Shown: positions 1 through 4,261 of the stretch, one piece after another
Position numbering within the stretch: position 1 is the stretch's first letter
How the letters are laid out: the number at the start of each line of letters is the position of its first letter
Assembly: GCA_025464545.1 (NCBI GenBank)
Contig: JAODMA010000355.1
Coordinates: 1 to 6,082, forward strand
Source of the DNA: Arthrobacter sp.
GTDB lineage: Bacteria; Actinomycetota; Actinomycetes; Actinomycetales; Micrococcaceae
Reading direction: 5' to 3'
Length of the DNA stretch: 6,082 nt
Position numbers and translations under genes: made by a program
Notes under the pieces: generated by a model
Database searches by the model: none
What the model saw: only the letters and a program-made list of their open reading frames with translations
Told to the model about the DNA's origin: nothing

Positions 1-26
1 GGCACAGCTGCACTGGATTCGGGCAT
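1..26 (-). CDS. Start of a divergent gene, probably DUF3093 family membrane protein (partial)
   Basis: Reading leftward from an ATG at 26-24, an open frame gives M-P-E-S-S-A-A-V before the window ends, so only eight codons are visible. The call rests mostly on synteny: in actinobacteria a small DUF3093 membrane protein (Rv2698 in M. tuberculosis) lies directly upstream of dut and is transcribed away from it. A short Pro/Ser/Ala-rich start fits the cytoplasmic tail before the first membrane segment of such proteins. No strong ribosome binding site precedes the ATG; the upstream stretch is only A/G-rich. An overlapping GTG at 42-40 in another frame is also open to the edge, but it gives an unlikely Cys/Trp-containing start. 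Nothing about function can be read from these few residues. Confidence 0.42.
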
Positions 27-139
27 GAGCCCAGCTTTTCACTTTTCCCGGGCTATTTCATCTTGGCCTCGTGCCGCCGTCCCACCTGCACGCCGGCCCC
101 CGTCCGGCACCGTGGCTAGTCCGAACCGGGGGCTGGCGA

Positions 140-154
140 TAGAGTGAGGGACTG
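140..154 (+). promoter_or_regulatory. Possible -10 element (TAGAGT) for dut, maybe leaderless
   Basis: TAGAGT at 140-145 fits the actinobacterial -10 pattern TANNNT and ends 8 nt before the GTG start of dut. Transcription would then begin at or within a base or two of the start codon. No convincing -35 hexamer is seen about 17 nt upstream. A short GAGGG at 146-150 could serve as a ribosome binding site, but its spacing of 3 nt is tight. The element is therefore weak evidence, offered because nothing else in 27-153 looks like a promoter reading toward dut. Confidence 0.3.
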
Positions 155-684
155 TGACTGAAGAAAACACCGGCGTGACCGCCCTCCCGGACGAGCCGTC
201 CGAATCCGGCACCGGAGAGTACGGAACCCCCACCCTCACCGTACAGCTGCGGATGCTTGACGGTGGGCTGGAACCGCCGTCGTACGCGCACCCGGGCGAC
301 GCCGGCGCGGACCTGCGCGCCCGAGAGGACGTTGTCCTGGAGCCGGGACAGCGCCGGCTGGTACCGACCGGGGTGTCCATTGCTCTCCCGGACGGCTTCG
401 TTGCCCTGATCCATCCGCGCTCCGGTCTCGCCACCAAGCACGGCCTGACGGTCGTCAACGCCCCGGGAACCGTTGACGCGGGCTACCGCGGAGAGATCGC
501 CGTGACTCTGCTGAATACGGACCGGCACGCGGCGATCGAACTCAAGCGCGGCGATAGAATTGCACAAATGGTTATCCAGCGCGTCGAGTACGCAAGGTTC
601 CTCGCCGTCGAGGAACTAAGCGACTCGGTCCGCGGCGGCGGCGGTTTCGGGTCCACCGGCGGCTTCGGCGCCACCACGGCCTGA
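154..684 (+). CDS. dut: Deoxyuridine 5'-triphosphate nucleotidohydrolase (dUTPase)
   Basis: This enzyme hydrolyses dUTP to dUMP and pyrophosphate, keeping uracil out of DNA and supplying dUMP for thymidylate synthesis. It acts in the cytosol as a homotrimer. All five motifs of the trimeric dUTPase family are visible in the 176 residues: motif 1 PGDAGADL (47-54), motif 2 PRSGLA (88-93), motif 3 NAPGTVDAGYRGE (102-114) with catalytic Asp108 and uracil-pocket Tyr111, motif 4 RGDRIAQ (132-138), and the C-terminal Gly-rich motif 5 with Phe165 in RGGGGFGSTG (160-169). The first ~28 residues are acidic and low-complexity and lie outside the fold, which begins near VQLRML (30-35). GTG at 154 is the chosen start; a downstream ATG at codon 34 would cut the first strand. 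The surface loop I recall before motif 5 in mycobacterial Dut is absent. A divergent gene lies upstream, and a 200 nt gap separates dut from the next gene, which may or may not share its transcript. Confidence 0.97.
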   Translation: MTEENTGVTALPDEPSESGTGEYGTPTLTVQLRMLDGGLEPPSYAHPGDAGADLRAREDVVLEPGQRRLVPTGVSIALPDGFVALIHPRSGLATKHGLTVVNAPGTVDAGYRGEIAVTLLNTDRHAAIELKRGDRIAQMVIQRVEYARFLAVEELSDSVRGGGGFGSTGGFGATTA

Positions 685-884
685 GTCGAGCGGGACAGCC
701 GCAACAGCACGCGGTAGCCGTTCGAGCGGGGCAGGGAGCAGTCGCCTCGGAAAAGCGGCAGGAATCCGGCCGCGGGTAGTCAGGGTTTGAGCAGGGACTT
801 TAAGCCGGCAGTTGCCCCTGGGGCGGGCAGCGCCACGCGGACGCGTAGCGCCGCGGCGGCACAACACAACTAAGGAGACACCCG
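685..884 (+). other. Intergenic spacer with no recognised element apart from an RBS
   Basis: These 200 nt separate dut from the DUF3710 gene. I see no open frame with coding character. There is no stem followed by T residues that would end the dut transcript, and no promoter with both hexamers in register. A TTGAGC at 787-792 resembles a -35 box but has no TANNNT partner 16-18 nt downstream. The stretch 801-860 is very G+C-rich, with short self-complementary parts such as GCCCC/GGGGC at 814-824 and CGCGG/CCGCG at 836-855. None forms a long stem. The AAGGAG before the next gene lies at its right end. Confidence 0.5.
872..877 (+). promoter_or_regulatory. Ribosome binding site (AAGGAG) of the DUF3710 gene
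   Basis: AAGGAG lies 7 nt before the ATG at 885, which is near-ideal spacing. It fixes that ATG as the start, and the first in-frame residues M-V-F-G-R-G-R-K agree with a typical basic start. Confidence 0.85.
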
Positions 885-1604
885 ATGGTTTTTGGGCGTG
901 GCAGGAAAGCCAAGCAGGAACAGCTGACCGATTCCGGGGAAATCCCGGAGGCAACTGCTGAGGGCTCCGCTGCGGATGCCGCCGTCGGTATGGGCCGCGG
1001 CTCCACCGGTCCCTTCGACCTGTCGGAAATCGAGAACCAGGACGGGTACGTGGACCTCGGTGCGCTGCTGATCGCGCCCCAGGAAGGTCTGCAGCTCAGG
1101 CTTGAGGTAGAGGAGGCCACGCAGCGCGTCGTCGCCGTCACCATGGACCTGAACGGCTCAAGCCTCCAGCTGCAGGCGTTTGCTGCGCCCCGCTCCGAAG
1201 GGCTCTGGGACGAGATCCGCGAACAGATCGGACAGTCCGTCGGAAGCCAGGGCGGCCAGGTCGAGGAAATCCAGGGCACCTTCGGCACCGAACTCCTCGC
1301 CAAGCTTCCCGCCAGCGGCTCGGACGGCAGCCACGGTTACCGTGTGGCCCGTTTCATCGGCGTCGACGGGCCGCGCTGGTTCCTCCGGGGGGTCCTCGGC
1401 GGAGAGGCCGCCGTCGACCGCGCCGCCGCCGCCGGGCTGGAAGGGCTGTTCCGGCAGATCGTCGTCGTCCGGGGAGAGAACCCCATGCCGCCGCGGGACC
1501 TGTTGCAGCTGCGCCTCCCGAAGGATGCCGCCGGCCCCGCCCCCAAGGCTGCTCCGGACCTCGAAAAACCCGAACGTGGGCCGGAGATCACCCAGATTGG
1601 CTGA
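885..1604 (+). CDS. DUF3710 domain-containing protein
   Basis: A conserved actinobacterial protein of unknown function, 239 residues, corresponding by sequence pattern and position to Rv2696c of M. tuberculosis. The basic start (MVFGRGRKAK) is followed by a flexible acidic/Ala-rich stretch to about residue 38. The DUF3710 domain covers roughly 41-213. Landmarks are GPFD (42-45), a DLGAL strand (57-61), an amphipathic stretch around the Trp of GLWDEIREQ (106-114), WFLRGV (165-170) and the closing MPPRDLLQLRLP (201-212). The tail is Pro/Ala-rich and likely disordered. There is no signal peptide or membrane segment, so it is predicted cytosolic. Its stop overlaps the start region of the OB-fold gene, so the two are translationally linked. 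The position after dut hints at a nucleotide- or DNA-related role, but no catalytic motif supports a specific reaction. Confidence 0.93.
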   Translation: MVFGRGRKAKQEQLTDSGEIPEATAEGSAADAAVGMGRGSTGPFDLSEIENQDGYVDLGALLIAPQEGLQLRLEVEEATQRVVAVTMDLNGSSLQLQAFAAPRSEGLWDEIREQIGQSVGSQGGQVEEIQGTFGTELLAKLPASGSDGSHGYRVARFIGVDGPRWFLRGVLGGEAAVDRAAAAGLEGLFRQIVVVRGENPMPPRDLLQLRLPKDAAGPAPKAAPDLEKPERGPEITQIG

Positions 1605-1950
1605 TGCTGCCAGCAAGGGACCCGCCGTCCCGCTCTCCATCAGGGAACTGCCGGAGCGCGGCCGTGTGCTGTGCCGCGGCTTCATCGAGGCGGTCACCTA
1701 CGCACCGGCCAGCCAGGTGGCAGCGTTCACCGCCATCGTGGTGGATCACGAGGGCACGCCGGTCAGGGCAAAACCAGCGGGCCGAGCTTCCACTGGCCGG
1801 TTACGGGTCATCTGGCTCGGGCGCCGGCGCATCCCCGGCATCGCCGCCGGCTCGGAGTTGCGGCTCGACGGCATGGTCACCGAGCGTGACGGGCTGCCCA
1901 CCATGTTCAATCCCCGCTACGAGATACTCTCCCGCCAGGAGGAGCAATGA
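1597..1950 (+). CDS. OB-fold nucleic-acid-binding domain protein
   Basis: A small basic protein (117 residues) with the pattern of the RecG-wedge type OB-fold family, equivalent in position to Rv2694c. Visible parts: a lead-in helix (SIRELPERGRV, 14-24), strands CRGFIEAVTY (26-35) and AAFTAIVVDHE (42-52), a basic variable loop (about 53-68), RLRVIWLGRRRIPGI (68-82), then ELRLDGMVTE (87-96) and the closing NPRYEIL (105-111). This strand pattern and the IPGI-x-x-G turn are typical of OB folds that bind single-stranded nucleic acid; binding itself is inferred. The start is not an ATG. TTG at 1597 is the best in-frame choice, with GGAG at 1583-1586 ten nt upstream and an 8 nt overlap with the DUF3710 gene. 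GTG at 1576 is the alternative but lacks a ribosome binding site. The ATG at 1604 is in the wrong frame. The stop overlaps the next start as ATGA. Confidence 0.85.
   Translation: MADAASKGPAVPLSIRELPERGRVLCRGFIEAVTYAPASQVAAFTAIVVDHEGTPVRAKPAGRASTGRLRVIWLGRRRIPGIAAGSELRLDGMVTERDGLPTMFNPRYEILSRQEEQ
1937..1944 (+). promoter_or_regulatory. Strong ribosome binding site inside the OB-fold gene
   Basis: AGGAGGAG lies within the last codons of the OB-fold gene, just before the ATGA overlap at 1947-1950. It fixes the ATG at 1947 as the start of the DUF3159 gene. It also indicates re-initiation-type coupling between the nucleic-acid-binding protein and the membrane protein. Confidence 0.85.
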
Positions 1951-2687
1951 CCTTGCCCGAGAAGTCCGAGCCCGGAGCCGAACAAGACCCGGCTGAGCAG
2001 CCCTCCATGGCGCAGCTCGCCGAAGGGTACGCCAGCCAGGCGGGCCTGCACCGTTCCAGCAACGGCAACATCGACGTGCTGAAAAGCGCCGGCGGTGTGC
2101 AGGGCATTGCCGAGAGCATCCTGCCCGGACTGGTCTTCCTGATTGTCTTTACGGTCACCCGGGAACTGCCGCCGGCCCTGATCGGCTCGCTCGCAACGGC
2201 CGCGGCATTCACGATCGCCCGGCTCATCCAGCGCCGTCCGCTGACCCAGGCGCTGGCCGGGGTTGTAGGCGTCGGGCTGTCGGCGTGGATCGCCAACACC
2301 ACCGGGAAGGCTGAGGACTTTTACGTCCTGGGCTTCTTCACCAACATCGCCTACATCCTGGCTATGACCCTCTCGGTTGCCTTCCGCTGGCCTTTCGCCG
2401 GTCTGATCTTCGGGTTCATCCGGAACGAAGGCCTGGAGTGGCGCAAGCACCCTGCCCGGATGAAGGCGTACCAGATCGGCACCTGGGTCATCGTCTCGGT
2501 GCTCGTCCTGCGGCTCCTGGTCCAGGTCCCGCTGTACCTGATGGGGGAGCCGGGCCTGGCCGCGCTGGCCACGACGCGGCTTCTGATGGGTGCGCCGCTT
2601 TACATCCTCGGCGTCTGGGTGGCCTGGCTCCTGACCCGGCCCGTTCCCGCCCCGGCTCCCGCCGAAGGGGGAACCGGGCACAACTAG
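1947..2687 (+). CDS. DUF3159 domain-containing integral membrane protein
   Basis: A 246-residue conserved actinobacterial membrane protein, positional and sequence equivalent of Rv2693c; its function is unknown. The N-terminal ~55 residues are polar and acidic, and end in a conserved-looking SAGGVQGIAES (47-57). Hydrophobic segments follow at about 58-72, 76-93, 102-117, 125-143, 147-158, 178-199 and 208-229, some of which may pair as short hairpins, so six membrane passes is a reasonable guess. Charged cytosolic-type loops include RLIQRRP (92-98) and RNEGLEWRKH (159-168). VQVPLYL (192-198) is a recognisable family stretch. The C-terminus is a Pro/Ala-rich tail. Translation is coupled to the OB-fold gene through an ATGA overlap with a strong AGGAGG, so it is the last gene of the plus-strand operon. 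It converges with ceoC with 13 nt between stop codons. Confidence 0.93.
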   Translation: MTLPEKSEPGAEQDPAEQPSMAQLAEGYASQAGLHRSSNGNIDVLKSAGGVQGIAESILPGLVFLIVFTVTRELPPALIGSLATAAAFTIARLIQRRPLTQALAGVVGVGLSAWIANTTGKAEDFYVLGFFTNIAYILAMTLSVAFRWPFAGLIFGFIRNEGLEWRKHPARMKAYQIGTWVIVSVLVLRLLVQVPLYLMGEPGLAALATTRLLMGAPLYILGVWVAWLLTRPVPAPAPAEGGTGHN

Positions 2688-2708
2688 CCGGGCACGGAAG
2701 CTAGCCGG
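2684..2708. repeat. CTAGCCGG octamer repeated, containing both convergent stop codons
   Basis: CTAGCCGG occurs at 2684-2691 and again at 2701-2708. Because CTAG is self-complementary, the first copy carries the TAG stop of the DUF3159 gene on the plus strand and the second carries the TAG stop of ceoC on the minus strand. The two copies can also form a weak 5 bp stem (GCCGG/CCGGC, 2687-2691 with 2705-2709, 13 nt loop), but there is no T tract, so it is not a convincing terminator. Confidence 0.5.
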
Positions 2709-3444
2709 CGAAGCCGTCGTCCTCAGACTCATGGTTTTCGCTGTGTTGACGGTCGGCGGTGCCCGCAGGGTGGTCCTCGAGCGGCGACTCGGGGGCAAGA
2801 AGCGCGCGCAGTTCGTCTTCGGCGGCAATCGTGGTCACGAAGAACAGTTCATCCCCGCCGTCCAGCACGTCATCACGGCTCGGGGTGATCGGCGCCTGGT
2901 CCCGGAGGATTGCCACCAGGGTGGCATCCTCAGGCCAGTCGATGCCGCCCACGGTCAGGCCAATGACGTGCGAGTCGTGCGGCACCGTGAACTCGACCAG
3001 CGACGACACGCCCGTCTGAAGGGTCAGGAGCCGGACGAGGTCGCCGATCTCCACCGCCTCCTCGACGAGTGCGGTCATGAGCTGCGGGGTGTTGACCGCG
3101 ACGTCGACGCCCCAGGAATCGTCGAACATCCAGTCGTTCTTGGGGTTGTTGACCCGGCCGACCGTCCGGCCGACCCCGAATTCCGTCTTCGCCAGCAGCG
3201 AGACCACAAGATTGACCTTGTCGTCACCGGTGGCGGACACCACGACGTCGGCATCCTCGAGCTTCGCGTCCTTGAGCGTGCTCAGTTCGCAGGCGTCGCC
3301 GACGAGCCAGTGGGCGCCCCGCAAACCGCTGCGGCCAATGACCTCGGGCTTGAGGTCGATCAGCAGGATTTCATGTTTATGGGACAGCAGTTCGCGGGCG
3401 ATCGACGAACCGACACTTCCCGCGCCGACGATGACGACTTTCAC
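2701..3444 (-). CDS. ceoC: TrkA family potassium uptake regulatory protein (CeoC-like)
   Basis: A cytosolic RCK (regulator of K+ conductance) subunit that binds NAD(H) or another nucleotide and gates K+ transport at the membrane. The N-terminal RCK_N Rossmann domain (about 1-120) shows GAGSVG (7-12) after the first strand and Asp30 at the end of the second strand, the usual ribose-binding acid. VSATGDDKVN (69-78) and GRVNNP (96-101) are further family landmarks. The RCK_C ligand domain spans about 136-215. The last ~30 residues are an acidic, His-containing tail, probably disordered and beyond the usual domain end. At 247 residues it is one RCK unit, half of E. coli TrkA. The start is GTG at 3444, directly abutting the ceoB stop, with AAGGAG (3456-3451) inside the ceoB end, so the two are co-transcribed. 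The symbol follows M. tuberculosis Rv2692 by position. No channel subunit is seen in the window. Confidence 0.92.
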   Translation of the reverse strand: MKVVIVGAGSVGSSIARELLSHKHEILLIDLKPEVIGRSGLRGAHWLVGDACELSTLKDAKLEDADVVVSATGDDKVNLVVSLLAKTEFGVGRTVGRVNNPKNDWMFDDSWGVDVAVNTPQLMTALVEEAVEIGDLVRLLTLQTGVSSLVEFTVPHDSHVIGLTVGGIDWPEDATLVAILRDQAPITPSRDDVLDGGDELFFVTTIAAEDELRALLAPESPLEDHPAGTADRQHSENHESEDDGFAG

Positions 3445-4116
3445 TCAGAACTCCTTGGCGGGGGACTTGGCAAGAATATGGGCAACTTCGGTGCTGCGGT
3501 CCACGTCGAGCATGGCGTGGACCGTATCGCCGTCCTGGTAGGAGGTGCCGGCGTCGGGCAGGATGCCCTCGCCGAACCGGGTCAGGTAGGCCACCCGGAT
3601 GCCTGCGGCCTGCTCGACCGCGGTCACCGGGTGTCCGATCCAACCGGCGTGAAGGTCAATTTCGGCCAGCACGAGCCGGCCGGAGGGGTCCCGGAAGTCA
3701 CCGGCGAGGTGTTGCTCCGGGAGGATCCGGCGGAGCACCTGGTCGGCGCTCCAACGCACGGCCGCCACCGTGGGGATGCCGAGCCGCTGGTAGATCTCAG
3801 CGCGGCCCGGATCGTAAATCCTGGCCACGACGTGCGGGACGTGGAAGGTTTCCCGGGCCACGCGGGTGGCCAGGATGTTGGAATTGTCACCGCTGGAGAC
3901 AGCCGCGAACGCGTAGGCATCCTCAACGCCGGCCTGCTTCATGGTTTCCCGGTCGAAGCCGACGCCGGTGACTTTCCGGCCGGTGAAGCCAGTGCGGAGG
4001 CGCCGGAAGGCACGGTCGTCCTGGTCGATTATGGCCACCGAGTGACCGGCGTCCTCGAGCGTGTGCGCCAGGGTTGCCCCGACCCGGCCACAACCCATGA
4101 TGACGAAGTGCGCCAC
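3445..4116 (-). CDS. ceoB: TrkA family potassium uptake regulatory protein (CeoB-like)
   Basis: The second RCK subunit of the pair and the first gene of this minus-strand operon, 223 residues. The RCK_N Rossmann domain (about 2-120) shows GCGRVG (8-13) and Asp31 at the end of strand 2 (IIDQDD, 29-34). SSGDNSN (74-80) and ARIYDP (98-103) mark the later strands. RCK_C covers about 137-215. In family terms it binds a dinucleotide and transmits ligand state to a K+ transporter. With ceoC it would reconstitute the two-RCK arrangement of E. coli TrkA, probably as a hetero-oligomer; that is inference. The start is GTG at 4116 with AGGAGG (4127-4122) 5 nt upstream. It is divergent from the KimA-like permease across a 144 nt shared control region, which suggests joint regulation. 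The symbol is taken from Rv2691 by position next to the permease gene. Confidence 0.92.
   Translation of the reverse strand: MAHFVIMGCGRVGATLAHTLEDAGHSVAIIDQDDRAFRRLRTGFTGRKVTGVGFDRETMKQAGVEDAYAFAAVSSGDNSNILATRVARETFHVPHVVARIYDPGRAEIYQRLGIPTVAAVRWSADQVLRRILPEQHLAGDFRDPSGRLVLAEIDLHAGWIGHPVTAVEQAAGIRVAYLTRFGEGILPDAGTSYQDGDTVHAMLDVDRSTEVAHILAKSPAKEF
3451..3456 (-). promoter_or_regulatory. Ribosome binding site (AAGGAG) of ceoC, inside ceoB
   Basis: On the minus strand AAGGAG is followed by TTC-TGA-GTG: the ceoB stop and the ceoC GTG start abut with no gap. The spacing of 6 nt supports GTG at 3444 as the true start and implies coupled translation. Confidence 0.8.
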
Positions 4117-4121
4117 ACGTG

Positions 4122-4127
4122 CCTCCT
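4122..4127 (-). promoter_or_regulatory. Ribosome binding site (AGGAGG) of ceoB
   Basis: On the minus strand a perfect AGGAGG lies 5 nt before the GTG at 4116. It decides this non-ATG start and shows that the ceoBC transcript has a leader, unlike the divergent permease gene. Confidence 0.85.
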
Positions 4128-4156
4128 AAATGCTTCGCTGTCTGCTGCTGCGTAAA

Positions 4157-4162
4157 ACTCTA
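4157..4162 (-). promoter_or_regulatory. Possible -10 element (TAGAGT) for ceoBC
   Basis: Read on the minus strand, 4162-4157 is TAGAGT, fitting TANNNT and identical to the candidate before dut. It would start transcription near 4150, leaving a leader of about 34 nt with the AGGAGG inside. The region 17-18 nt upstream (around 4180-4186) does not resemble TTGACA, so support is limited to the -10 box and its sensible location. Confidence 0.3.
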
Positions 4163-4170
4163 CCGGCCAC

Positions 4171-4206
4171 GCGGCACGCCGCAGCGCCCGGAGGTTTGCC
4201 GCCGGG
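4171..4206. repeat. Two dyad symmetries in the divergent ceoB/permease control region
   Basis: GCGGC-AC-GCCGC at 4171-4182 is a perfect 5+2+5 inverted repeat. CCCGG at 4187-4191 and CCGGG at 4202-4206 form a second one with a 10 nt spacer. They sit between the two start regions; the first would fall across the spacer/-35 zone of the candidate ceoB promoter. They could be operator half-sites, but G+C-rich DNA yields such dyads by chance. No known regulator motif is recognised. Confidence 0.35.
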
Positions 4207-4225
4207 AGCCGCACGCGGAGCCGTC

Positions 4226-4261
4226 ATGACATCGCCTGGGAATGAGACTAGCTTTGTGTGG
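4226..4261 (+). promoter_or_regulatory. Candidate promoter of the KimA-like permease, predicting a leaderless mRNA
   Basis: ATGACA at 4226-4231 matches the TTGACA -35 consensus at five of six positions. It is followed by a 17 nt spacer and TAGCTT at 4249-4254, which fits the TANNNT -10 pattern. The expected transcription start, 7 nt after the -10 box, falls exactly on the GTG at 4261. There is no Shine-Dalgarno sequence in 4235-4260, which agrees with a leaderless transcript starting at the initiation codon, a common mode in actinobacteria. Confidence 0.55.

Noticed and set aside
39..567. Minus-strand open frames opposite dut
   Set aside because: They are low-complexity Arg/Gly/Pro-rich shadows of a gene with all five dUTPase motifs.
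1180..1596. Upstream extension of the OB-fold frame to an ATG at 1180
   Set aside because: The extension lies inside the DUF3710 gene, translates to a Pro/Ser/Arg-rich sequence and would more than double the usual family length.
1604..1996. ATG-started 130-codon frame overlapping the DUF3710 stop as TGATG
   Set aside because: The product is Ser/Arg/Pro-rich without structure and overlaps the OB-fold gene in another frame. The OB-fold frame carries the recognisable strands.
2687..2709. Bidirectional terminator between the convergent genes
   Set aside because: Only a 5 bp GCCGG/CCGGC stem with a 13 nt loop is possible, it overlaps the ceoC stop, and no T or A tract follows on either strand.
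2731..4155. A 474-codon open frame on the plus strand across ceoC and ceoB
   Set aside because: It runs antisense through two clear RCK proteins and their junction. Its composition (repeated His, Asp, Gly, Val, Arg) is that of a shadow frame, with no ribosome binding site or family pattern.
4117..4260. ydaO-type c-di-AMP riboswitch ahead of the KimA-like gene
   Set aside because: The region is short, I see none of the conserved riboswitch core, and the best promoter starts transcription at the start codon.
4258..4260. GTG one codon upstream as the start of the permease
   Set aside because: It is in frame and cannot be fully excluded, but the predicted transcription start falls on 4261. A leaderless message would begin there.
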